A stretch of 64,000 bases of DNA from Acinetobacter sp. WU_MDCI_Axc73. GTDB lineage: Bacteria; Pseudomonadota; Gammaproteobacteria; Pseudomonadales; Moraxellaceae. Shown piece after piece: positions 56,600 to 64,000 of the stretch; the first letter of the stretch is position 1; every line of letters begins with the position of its first letter. Location of the stretch: assembly GCF_025562455.1 (NCBI RefSeq), contig NZ_JAHPRO010000012.1, positions 62,001-126,000 on the forward strand, written 5' to 3'. The notes beneath the pieces were generated by a model. The model saw nothing but the letters and a program-made list of their open reading frames with translations. It was not told where the DNA came from and did no database searches. The position numbers were made by a program, and so were the translations under genes.

Positions 56600-57718
56600 A
56601 TGATTGAAAATCCAATTAAGCGTCGCCCAACACGAAAAATTCGTGTTGGTTCAGTTTATGTCGGTGGTGATGCACCAATTAGTGTGCAAAGTATGACCAA
56701 TACTGAAACCTGTGATGTCGATGCAACCGTCGCGCAAATTCAACGTTGCGCTGATGCAGGTGCGGATATCATGCGCGTGTCTGTCCCTTCGATGGAAGCG
56801 GCGGAGGCTTTTGGAGCAATTCGTAAGCGTGTTACGGTTCCGTTGGTTGCCGATATTCACTTTGATCATAGAATTGCATTGGCTGTGGCAGACTATGGCG
56901 CAGATTGTCTACGGATTAATCCAGGTAATATCGGTTCTGATCAAAAAGTACGTGAAGTCGTTGCAGCAGCGCGTCATCACGGTATTTCGATTCGTATAGG
57001 GGTAAATGCAGGCTCTTTGGAAAAAGATCTGCAAAAGAAATATGGTGAACCTACTGGACAGGCTTTGCTTGAGTCCGCAATGCGTCATATTGATATTCTG
57101 GATCGACTGGATTTTCAAGAATTTAAAGTCAGTGTAAAAGCTTCTAATGTATTTTTGACTATGGATGCTTATCGATTACTTTCCCAACAGATTGATAACC
57201 CGTTACATTTAGGGGTGACAGAAGCAGGGATTTACCGTACAGGTACAGTGAAATCAGCGATTGCTTTGGGTGGTCTGCTGATGGAAGGTATCGGCGATAC
57301 CATGCGTATTTCACTTGCAGCAGAGCCAGAAGATGAAATTAAGATCGGCTTTGATATTTTAAAATCATTAGGGTTGCGTTCTAATGGTATTAACTTTATT
57401 GCATGCCCAAGCTGCTCACGTCAGGAATTTAACGTGATTAAGGTCATGCAAATGCTAGAAGAGCGTTTGGAAGATGTACGTACACCAATGGATGTTTCTG
57501 TCATTGGGTGTAAAGTGAATGGTCCTGGTGAAGCAAAAGAAGCAGATATTGGGGTCGTGGGAGCATCACCACGATCGTTGGTCTATCGAAATGGTGAGAA
57601 AAGTCACTTGATTGATACAGATCAATTAGTCGAGGAAATCGAATCAATGGTTCGTGAACGTGTAAAAGCGTTAGAAGAAGCGAAGTCTAAAGAAATTATT
57701 CGTACAAGTTTTGAGTAA
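56600..57718 (+). CDS. ispG: 4-hydroxy-3-methylbut-2-en-1-yl diphosphate synthase
   Basis: 372 residues. [21 protein letters not shown] near the start, then [15 protein letters not shown], and the 4Fe-4S ligands in [14 protein letters not shown] with [17 protein letters not shown] and GEKSHLI near the end. IspG reductively opens MEcPP in the non-mevalonate isoprenoid pathway. hisS starts 3 nt after its stop. Confidence 0.97.
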   Translation: MIENPIKRRPTRKIRVGSVYVGGDAPISVQSMTNTETCDVDATVAQIQRCADAGADIMRVSVPSMEAAEAFGAIRKRVTVPLVADIHFDHRIALAVADYGADCLRINPGNIGSDQKVREVVAAARHHGISIRIGVNAGSLEKDLQKKYGEPTGQALLESAMRHIDILDRLDFQEFKVSVKASNVFLTMDAYRLLSQQIDNPLHLGVTEAGIYRTGTVKSAIALGGLLMEGIGDTMRISLAAEPEDEIKIGFDILKSLGLRSNGINFIACPSCSRQEFNVIKVMQMLEERLEDVRTPMDVSVIGCKVNGPGEAKEADIGVVGASPRSLVYRNGEKSHLIDTDQLVEEIESMVRERVKALEEAKSKEIIRTSFE

Positions 57719-57721
57719 GTC

Positions 57722-59014
57722 ATGAGTTCAATTGTTGCAATCAAAGGTTTTAACGATATTCTTCCAAGTCAGACGGCTGCGTGGAGACGTTTAGAACAAC
57801 ATCTGGCATCTTTAATGGATACTTATGGCTATCAACAAATTCGATTGCCGATCGTTGAACAAACTGGTTTATTTAAACGTGCGATTGGTGATGCGACGGA
57901 TATTGTTGAAAAAGAAATGTATACCTTTTTTGACAAGGGAACACCGCCTGAATCATTAACTTTACGTCCTGAAGGTACGGCTGGTTGTGTTCGCGCAATG
58001 CTAGAGCATAATTTATTGCGTGGTGCTACACCGCGAGTTTGGTATCTTGGGCCGATGTTTCGTTATGAGAAACCACAAAAAGGGCGTTATCGTCAGTTCC
58101 ATCAGTTTGGTGTGGAAACCTTTGGCGTGGCGACCCCTGATATTGATGCTGAAGTGATTTTATTGACAGCACGTTTGTGGAAACGTTTAGGAATGGCGGA
58201 TAAAGTTCAGCTTGAACTGAATACTTTAGGCGAAATAGACGAACGCACAGAATATCGTGCCGCTTTGGTTGATTTTTTGACTCAGCATAAAGATGCTTTG
58301 GATGAAGATTCACAGCGCCGTTTAACCACAAATCCTTTGCGAATTTTAGATTCAAAAATTGAATCAACCCAGAAAATTTTAGAAAATGCGCCGAAATTGC
58401 ATGACTTCATCCAAGAAGACAGCATGAATCATTTTAAGCAACTGCAACAGTATTTAACGGATGCAGGTGTTTCCTTTGTGATCAATCAAAAACTGGTACG
58501 TGGACTGGATTATTACAACAAAACTGTTTTTGAGTGGACGACTACAGCATTGGGTTCACAAGGCACCGTTTGTGCAGGTGGGCGTTATGATGGTTTAGTT
58601 GGACAATTGAAAGGTAAAGCAGATCAATCTGTGCCCGCTGTTGGTTTTGGGATGGGTATGGAGCGTTTGTTGTTGCTTCTTGAGCAAACGGAACAAGCAC
58701 AGGTCGTGCGTGATTGTGATGTTTTTTTGGTGGCTGAACCTGCTTATCAGGGTCGTGCACTGATTTTAGCAGAACAATTACGTGATCAGCTAGAAAACAC
58801 TAATAGTTCACTGCGTATCAAAACTGGTTCTCAGGGCAGTATGAAAAGCCAGATGAAAAAAGCAGATCAATCAGGTGCGATCTATGCCATGATTTTGGGT
58901 GAGCGCGAATGGAATGCTGGAGAGTTGACCATAAAAGAGTTAGCAACTGCTGAACAATCCAATGTGGCGATTCAGCAACTGGTTTCATTTTTAACTGAAA
59001 AATTGGCAAAATAA
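57722..59014 (+). CDS. hisS: Histidine-tRNA ligase
   Basis: 430 residues. Class II motifs: [17 protein letters not shown] (motif 1 region), [17 protein letters not shown] and [20 protein letters not shown] (motif 2), [17 protein letters not shown] and [14 protein letters not shown] (motif 3). The C-terminal anticodon-binding domain begins [17 protein letters not shown]. It charges tRNA(His). The gene follows ispG closely and precedes yfgM by 29 nt. Confidence 0.97.
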   Translation: MSSIVAIKGFNDILPSQTAAWRRLEQHLASLMDTYGYQQIRLPIVEQTGLFKRAIGDATDIVEKEMYTFFDKGTPPESLTLRPEGTAGCVRAMLEHNLLRGATPRVWYLGPMFRYEKPQKGRYRQFHQFGVETFGVATPDIDAEVILLTARLWKRLGMADKVQLELNTLGEIDERTEYRAALVDFLTQHKDALDEDSQRRLTTNPLRILDSKIESTQKILENAPKLHDFIQEDSMNHFKQLQQYLTDAGVSFVINQKLVRGLDYYNKTVFEWTTTALGSQGTVCAGGRYDGLVGQLKGKADQSVPAVGFGMGMERLLLLLEQTEQAQVVRDCDVFLVAEPAYQGRALILAEQLRDQLENTNSSLRIKTGSQGSMKSQMKKADQSGAIYAMILGEREWNAGELTIKELATAEQSNVAIQQLVSFLTEKLAK

Positions 59015-59043
59015 GCGAAAAAGCTGAAGGGAAAGGAACGTAG

Positions 59044-59745
59044 ATGAGTGCGTTAACTGAAGAAGAACAACTGGATCATTTAAAGTCGTTCGGTAAAAAA
59101 TATGGCTCTGCCATCATTAGCGGTATTTTGATTGCGCTCATCGCCTTTTTTGGATGGCAATATTGGCAGAAAAAAACACTGGCTGAAAATCAGGTGCGTA
59201 CTGCAAAAGTGCAGCAACTTATGGATCAGGCGCAAGGCGCTGAATCAAATCCAGATGCTTTAAGTAACTTATATGCATCTGCAGATAAAATTACCAAAGA
59301 TGCGCCAAATTCGGTACAAGCCATTCAAACTGAATTGATGTTGGCAAAAGTGGCGTATGACAAAGCCGATTATGCTGCAGCAGAAAAATCATTGAAGAAA
59401 GTTGAAAACTCTAAACTCAATGATGATGGTTTATTGCAACTGGTTAAACTTCGTTTGGCATATGCTCAATTTGCACAAAATAAATATGACGATGCATTGA
59501 AAACATTGACCTTGGTCAACGATCCTGCATTTAAGGCCACTGCTGAAGAAGCGCGTGGTGATATTTATGTTGCGAAAAAAGATATTGCTTCTGCGAAAAA
59601 AGCCTATCAAAGTGCATGGGATGATTTGGCAAAGCGCAAGCAAGAGCGCCAAATTTTACAAATTAAACTCGAAAGTGTTGGCGTTTTAGTAGATGATCCT
59701 GAGATTGAACGCCCGATTATAGACACACAGGTGGATAAGTCTTAA
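59044..59745 (+). CDS. yfgM: YfgM family membrane-anchored TPR protein
   Basis: 233 residues. One membrane helix at about 20-38 (SAIISGILIALIAFFGW) follows a cytosolic N-terminus. The periplasmic part has TPR-like helices, e.g. AQFAQNKYDDALKTLTLV. YfgM interacts with SecYEG and periplasmic chaperones in E. coli. The bamB ATG overlaps its stop by 1 nt (TAATG). Confidence 0.9.
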   Translation: MSALTEEEQLDHLKSFGKKYGSAIISGILIALIAFFGWQYWQKKTLAENQVRTAKVQQLMDQAQGAESNPDALSNLYASADKITKDAPNSVQAIQTELMLAKVAYDKADYAAAEKSLKKVENSKLNDDGLLQLVKLRLAYAQFAQNKYDDALKTLTLVNDPAFKATAEEARGDIYVAKKDIASAKKAYQSAWDDLAKRKQERQILQIKLESVGVLVDDPEIERPIIDTQVDKS

Positions 59746-60893
59746 TGGATAGAAAATTTACACTCCCGTTTGCGCTTGCTTTGGTTACAGCAGCTTTAGT
59801 TGGTTGCTCAAGTAATAAACTTAAAGTAGAAGAACCGAAACCAAATCCTTTGCCAAAATTAGCACAGGCAAAAACACTGGTACCTGTTTTTTCACAAAGC
59901 GTTTCTTCAACAGACAAAGCCGATCCACTACGTTTACAGCTTGACTCTGATAATGGTGTGAATTTTATTGTCGATCCAAAAGGTAAAGTTTCTGCCTATC
60001 GTGGTAAACAACGTCTATGGGAAACTCGTGTCAATAAACACGGATTGACTTCTGGGGTTGAAGCAAAAGAAGGCGTGGTTTTAGTGGGTAGTGCGAAAGG
60101 CGAGTTGTTTGCACTGGATGAAAGCACGGGTCAAAAAAAATGGCAAGCACAGTTAAGTGGTGCTTTGCTTAGTCCATCATTAATTAAAGATGGACGTGCA
60201 GTGACTATTGCGAATGACGGTACAGTTTTTGCGCACGATCTACAAACTGGACAGCAGCTTTGGGCGTATAAAATGCCAAATGTACAATTTAGCTTGCGTG
60301 GACAGCCTTCCCCAGTGATGCTGGACGATCATACAGTGATCGTGGCATCTGCTAATGCTTATGTATATGGCATTGATGTGATCAGTGGTGTACCACGCTT
60401 CCAGCGTCGTGTTGCAGTCAGTGAGGGCCGCTCAGACGTACAGCGCCTGATCGATATCGATGGTGATCCTGTGGTGGTAGGGCAGTTTTTGATCACGACC
60501 AGTTATCAGGGACAAGTCACCGTGATTGATGTGACTGCACAGCAAGTGGTTTGGAGTGAAGATGCCAGTAGTAATAAACGTGCTGAGGTCAGTAACGACA
60601 AAGTATTCGTAGCACAAACTGATGGTAAACTTGTGGCTTATAACCTGACCACAGGCGAGAAAGTGTGGGAAAGTGACGTATTGATGCACCGCCAACTTAG
60701 TAATCCAGTGGTATTAGGTTCTGATCTAGTGGTTGGTGATTTGGATGGTTATTTGCACCTGATCGATCCAAACAATGGACAACTTGTGGGTCGTTCTAAA
60801 ACCAGTGGTGAAGTGCTAACTTTACGTGTAGTTGATAATCAGCTTTATGTATCAACACGCAAAGGTGAATTTACTGTTTGGCAAAACCGTTAA
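59745..60893 (+). CDS. bamB: Outer membrane assembly lipoprotein BamB
   Basis: 382 residues. The lipobox ALVGC at about residues 17-21 makes it a lipoprotein. Eight-bladed PQQ-like propeller repeats follow: FIVDPKGKVSAYRGKQRLWE, GVVLVGSAKGELFALDESTG, VWSEDASSNKRAEVSNDKVF and LYVSTRKGEFTVW. BamB works with BamA to fold outer-membrane proteins. A terminator between bamB and der suggests this is the end of the transcript. Confidence 0.95.
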   Translation: MDRKFTLPFALALVTAALVGCSSNKLKVEEPKPNPLPKLAQAKTLVPVFSQSVSSTDKADPLRLQLDSDNGVNFIVDPKGKVSAYRGKQRLWETRVNKHGLTSGVEAKEGVVLVGSAKGELFALDESTGQKKWQAQLSGALLSPSLIKDGRAVTIANDGTVFAHDLQTGQQLWAYKMPNVQFSLRGQPSPVMLDDHTVIVASANAYVYGIDVISGVPRFQRRVAVSEGRSDVQRLIDIDGDPVVVGQFLITTSYQGQVTVIDVTAQQVVWSEDASSNKRAEVSNDKVFVAQTDGKLVAYNLTTGEKVWESDVLMHRQLSNPVVLGSDLVVGDLDGYLHLIDPNNGQLVGRSKTSGEVLTLRVVDNQLYVSTRKGEFTVWQNR

Positions 60894-60949
60894 TTTTAGG
60901 CGGTCTTGTGTTAAACTAGTCATTCACGAATTCTTTGCTTCAAATTCGT

Positions 60950-60992
60950 CGGGGTGTTTGAATACACAATATTCAAAGCCCCGTTGTTTTTT
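60950..60992 (+). terminator. Terminator between bamB and der
   Basis: CGGGG plus TTTGAATA (60950-60964) pairs with TATTCAAA plus CCCCG (60970-60983), with small internal bulges, followed by TTGTTTTTT. der therefore probably has its own promoter, in the 82 nt before its ATG. Confidence 0.8.
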
Positions 60993-61074
60993 ATTCAGGT
61001 CTTTGACCTAAAATCTTCCTTATTATTTCCTTGTTCATGCCAAAAAATGGCTGATCTTGAATGTAGGTTAATTT

Positions 61075-62484
61075 ATGAAACCCGTTATTGCGCTCATTGG
61101 TCGTCCCAACGTCGGAAAATCAACGCTATTTAACCAGATTACCAAGAGTCGTGATGCACTTGTTGCTGATTTTGCGGGGCTTACACGTGACCGTAAATAT
61201 GGTGATGCCATTTACCAGAATAAATCATTTATTGTGGTGGATACAGGGGGGATCGGCGAAAGTGAAGCGGGAATCGATGCTTACATGGCTGAACAATCGA
61301 AAACAGCCATCCACGAAGCTGATATTATTATTTTTGTGGTTGATGCTCGTGCAGGTTTGTTGGCATCAGACGAACAAATTGCACGTGAAATACGCAGTCT
61401 AGGTAAAAAAGTTTATTTAGTTGCCAACAAAGTTGATGGTGTACATGCTGAAGCCGCAGTGGTTGAGTTTTATAAACTGGGTTTTGGTGAGCCAATTCAT
61501 GTTGCAGCGAGCCATGGTCGTGGTGTGGCGCAGATGCTTGAAGATGTACTTGAGGATGTACCTGAGGATGAAAATCCAGAAGAACATGACAAAAATACGG
61601 GCTTGCGTTTAGCGATTATTGGTCGACCAAATGTCGGTAAATCAACACTCGTCAACCGTTTATTGGGTGAAGAGCGTGTTGTAGCATTTGATCAACCTGG
61701 AACAACACGTGATTCGGTTTATATTCCGTTTGAACGTGATGGTCGTCAATATACTTTGATTGATACCGCAGGGGTGCGTCGTAAAGGTAAAGTCGATGAA
61801 ATGATTGAGAAATTCTCGGTCGTGAAAACTTTACAGGCGATGAAAGATGCACACGTTGTAGTGGTTGTGGTCGATGCACGTGAAGGAATCGTGGAGCAAG
61901 ACTTGCATTTAATTGGTTACGCGCTTGAAGCTGGTCGTGCCATGGTGATCGCCATTAACAAATGGGACAACATGAGTGAGTATGACCGTAAACAATGCAA
62001 ACTTGATGTAGATCGTCGTTTTGACTTTATCCCTTGGGCTAAGATTCATTTAATTTCTGCACTACATGGTACTGGGGTGGGAGAACTTTATCCATCAATC
62101 CACCGTGCTTATGAGTCGGCAAATTTAAAAGTTTCGCCAGCAAAATTGACTCAGATTTTAAATGATGCAACAGAAGCACATCAGCCACCGATGATCAGTG
62201 GACGTCGCATTAAAATGCGTTATGCGCATATGGGGGGACAAAATCCTCCGACTATCGTGATTCATGGTAATAAAGTAGATAAAACCCCAGCAGATTATCG
62301 TCGTTATTTGGAAAATGTGTTTCGTAAAGTGTATAAGCTTGAAGGTACTCCTGTGCGAATTGACTTTAAAACATCTGAAAACCCATTTGAAGGACGTAAG
62401 TCGCAAATCGATGAGCGTGTTGCTGCACGTAAACGTCGTTATATTCAAAAATTTAAGAAAGCCGAGAAAAAATTTAAGCGTTAA
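61075..62484 (+). CDS. der: Ribosome biogenesis GTPase Der (EngA)
   Basis: 469 residues with two tandem GTPase domains: [17 protein letters not shown] with VDTGGIGE and NKVDG (first), and [17 protein letters not shown] with [10 protein letters not shown] and NKWD (second). The C-terminal KH-like domain has [23 protein letters not shown]. Der acts late in 50S assembly and is essential. A basic tail (KAEKKFKR) ends the protein. A terminator follows. Confidence 0.97.
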   Translation: MKPVIALIGRPNVGKSTLFNQITKSRDALVADFAGLTRDRKYGDAIYQNKSFIVVDTGGIGESEAGIDAYMAEQSKTAIHEADIIIFVVDARAGLLASDEQIAREIRSLGKKVYLVANKVDGVHAEAAVVEFYKLGFGEPIHVAASHGRGVAQMLEDVLEDVPEDENPEEHDKNTGLRLAIIGRPNVGKSTLVNRLLGEERVVAFDQPGTTRDSVYIPFERDGRQYTLIDTAGVRRKGKVDEMIEKFSVVKTLQAMKDAHVVVVVVDAREGIVEQDLHLIGYALEAGRAMVIAINKWDNMSEYDRKQCKLDVDRRFDFIPWAKIHLISALHGTGVGELYPSIHRAYESANLKVSPAKLTQILNDATEAHQPPMISGRRIKMRYAHMGGQNPPTIVIHGNKVDKTPADYRRYLENVFRKVYKLEGTPVRIDFKTSENPFEGRKSQIDERVAARKRRYIQKFKKAEKKFKR

Positions 62485-62503
62485 TTGATACATTAACGAA
62501 GAA

Positions 62504-62527
62504 AGAAGGCATTTAATGCCTTCTTTT
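62504..62527 (+). terminator. Terminator after der
   Basis: AGAAGGCAT, loop TTA, ATGCCTTCT and a T run, 20 nt after the stop. Confidence 0.85.
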
Positions 62528-62567
62528 ATATTTGAATGATATTTTATTTATTCAAAGCGAGAATAGA

Positions 62568-63167
62568 ATGAATAATGCTAAACAACTATTGATATTAATG
62601 CCATTGGCTTTATCTGGATGTGTGTCTCTTCAATCTGCACCATTTGAGATTGCAAAACAAAGTTTTTCTCAACCTAAAGTTGTTCATGAGAACATTTATT
62701 TTAATCCATCTAATCAAGCCCGAATTCGTTTTTATAACCCGATACAAGCTTTTCCATCAACAAGCTGTGATACATGGAAAAATGGAAAAACACAACGCTA
62801 TCTGAATAACATTCTAAGTCCAAAATTACCGAATAAAGATATTACTTTAATTGGGATTCCAGAAACTGCCAGTAGTCAGCAAATCCTTAATCATTCAGGC
62901 CGTATAAATTTAGATGGATTTAAAGAAATGGTTGTGAATGCAAATGAAAAGATCATTTTTGAAGGAGCAACTTTGGAGGATGATCCAGTACTGAGAAGAA
63001 CTTGTTCGGTTGCTATAGGTTTTATCCCTGAGGCAGGTAAGGACTATGAGATCAAATATATTGAAAAATACAAAACATGCAGTATACAGATTACAGAAAT
63101 TGCTGTGCAACAGACACAGGTTTTAACAAAAAATGCGGATAATAAAAATATGACTTACTGCAACTAA
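62568..63167 (+). CDS. Lipoprotein of unknown function
   Basis: 199 residues from ATG 62568 (MNNAKQLLILMPLALSGC). The lipobox LSGC places the acylated cysteine at residue 18; a TTG 12 codons upstream is not needed. Two or three further cysteines occur in TSCDTWK, RRTCSVAIG and YKTCSIQI, which could form a disulfide. The mature part looks beta-rich. No family was recognised. The phosphopantetheinyl transferase follows 12 nt later, so the two are probably in one operon. Confidence 0.7.
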   Translation: MNNAKQLLILMPLALSGCVSLQSAPFEIAKQSFSQPKVVHENIYFNPSNQARIRFYNPIQAFPSTSCDTWKNGKTQRYLNNILSPKLPNKDITLIGIPETASSQQILNHSGRINLDGFKEMVVNANEKIIFEGATLEDDPVLRRTCSVAIGFIPEAGKDYEIKYIEKYKTCSIQITEIAVQQTQVLTKNADNKNMTYCN

Positions 63168-63179
63168 GCTTGAGTATTA

Positions 63180-63827
63180 ATGAGAATATCAATTTATCAT
63201 TGCAGTTTAGCCAAATTACTTGATTTACAAAATGTTAGTGAAATGGCTGAACATAGGCTGACATTAGCACAAAGGGGTGCTATTCAAGAGTTTAGAAATA
63301 ATTTTCTGGAGCAGCAGTATCCTGAGTTGAGACCATTGGTTGTAAGTTGCAATGATTTTGGTAAACCAATAGCTATAAATCACCCTAAACTGGCATTCAA
63401 TCAATCGCATAGTCAGCGTGAATATGCTTTGGCATTTAGTTTTGATGTTCGTGATCTTGGGGTCGATATCGAAAGTCTGAATCGTAAGATCCGTTTTGAA
63501 GCACTGGCTAAACATGCTTTTCATCCGCAAGAATACCAATGTTGGAAAGCTTTAGGGGAAGACATCAATTATTGGTTTAAAGTCTGGACAACCAAAGAAG
63601 CGATATTAAAAGCACATGGCATGGGGATTCGTTTAGATTTAAATACCTTAAATACTCAGATGCATCCAACACACGACAATGGCCAGATTATCGATGAACG
63701 TTTAGGTATATTTGCGTATCAATGCTTTGATTTAGGACATGCCATGCTGAGTGTGGCTTGGCGTTCTGGAATGGGATGCGGTCAGTTTATTGTGCCCAAC
63801 ATTCAGATTATAAATATGAATACATAA
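63180..63827 (+). CDS. Sfp-type 4'-phosphopantetheinyl transferase
   Basis: 215 residues. Family motifs: DFGKPIAINHP and FNQSHSQREYALAFS, DLGVDIESLNRKIR, and KVWTTKEAILKAHGMGIRL, where the aspartate and the WxxKEA glutamate bind Mg2+. It transfers the phosphopantetheine arm of coenzyme A to a carrier protein: an NRPS/PKS carrier, a siderophore enzyme or the fatty-acid ACP. No carrier or synthetase gene is visible in this window. Confidence 0.88.
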   Translation: MRISIYHCSLAKLLDLQNVSEMAEHRLTLAQRGAIQEFRNNFLEQQYPELRPLVVSCNDFGKPIAINHPKLAFNQSHSQREYALAFSFDVRDLGVDIESLNRKIRFEALAKHAFHPQEYQCWKALGEDINYWFKVWTTKEAILKAHGMGIRLDLNTLNTQMHPTHDNGQIIDERLGIFAYQCFDLGHAMLSVAWRSGMGCGQFIVPNIQIINMNT

Positions 63828-63856
63828 AACTTTTAGAGAATAAATTGGAAAACCAT

Positions 63857-64000
63857 ATGAAATTAAAAATCACTGATCGGGATATCACTTGTCTTTATTA
63901 TTTATTTTTAATTTGTGCTTTTTGTTCATTAGGTAGCGAACTTTATGAGAAATTTTTTATTACGAAACGAACGATGGATTTATCTTCATTTTATACGTTC
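63857..64000 (+). CDS. Start of an unidentified membrane-protein gene (truncated by the window)
   Basis: From ATG 63857 (GGAA 9 nt upstream) 48 codons run to the right edge without a stop. The translation has a hydrophobic stretch ITCLYYLFLICAFCSLG, probably a membrane or signal segment. No family can be named from so little. It lies 29 nt after the phosphopantetheinyl transferase on the same strand. Confidence 0.6.
   Translation, partial: MKLKITDRDITCLYYLFLICAFCSLGSELYEKFFITKRTMDLSSFYTF

Overview
The window is a chromosomal segment of an Acinetobacter-like gammaproteobacterium, probably an environmental species rather than A. baumannii itself. Three things point there. The bifunctional wax ester synthase (21518-22915) is very close to the A. 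baylyi AtfA sequence as I remember it. Base composition is AT-rich. Several small proteins look restricted to Acinetobacter or the Moraxellaceae. No rRNA, tRNA, CRISPR array, transposase, integrase or phage gene was seen. Most of the window is ordinary core genome.

Layout. 1-4304: end of an Old Yellow Enzyme gene, an AEC permease, a Sel1-repeat protein, DsbC, a frameshifted tyrosine phosphatase and YgfZ. 4305-5639: an almost gene-free stretch with a possible structured RNA (about 4629-4860) and one small gene. 5640-10507: SbmA, a two-gene chromate transporter with a divergent LysR regulator, and two exported proteins of unknown function. 10508-13180: a very AT-rich three-gene cassette bounded by terminators (P-loop kinase-like protein, PIN-GNAT-PUA-like fusion, ASCH protein). 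This is the best candidate here for an undescribed system. 13195-21478: gatCAB facing mreBCD-maf-rng. 21518-31448: wax ester synthase, CysH, ThrH, MnmC, YciI/YciB and the divergent PHP nuclease, GST, bestrophin and RadC. 31562-42989: CoaBC, the yibN-grxC-secB operon, RsgA, Orn, a LysE remnant beside a copper-storage (Csp) protein, fumarase, a methyltransferase and ackA-pta. 43372-53634: ProA, an alpha/beta-hydrolase with a C-terminal PilZ-like domain, a methyltransferase, NagZ, Prc, a glycosyltransferase with a PAP2 phosphatase, IscX and Ndk. 53756-62484: the conserved run rlmN-pilF-rodZ-ispG-hisS-yfgM-bamB-der. 62568-64000: a lipoprotein, a Sfp-type phosphopantetheinyl transferase and the start of an unknown gene.

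Genes that work together. GatCAB makes Gln-tRNA(Gln) and/or Asn-tRNA(Asn) by transamidation. MreBCD organises the elongasome, and Maf and RNase G follow it as in many proteobacteria. YibN, GrxC and SecB form a redox and secretion cluster. AckA and Pta interconvert acetate and acetyl-CoA. In the final operon, tRNA/rRNA modification, type IV pilus assembly, isoprenoid synthesis, histidyl-tRNA synthesis, outer-membrane assembly and ribosome maturation are expressed together. Two genes are decaying: a COG4551-type phosphatase with a frameshift (3268-3575) and the C-terminal quarter of a LysE exporter (36305-36505). Start codons were corrected where a better ribosome-binding site or the family length supported it. 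Functions are assigned from sequence reading alone; no database search was run.
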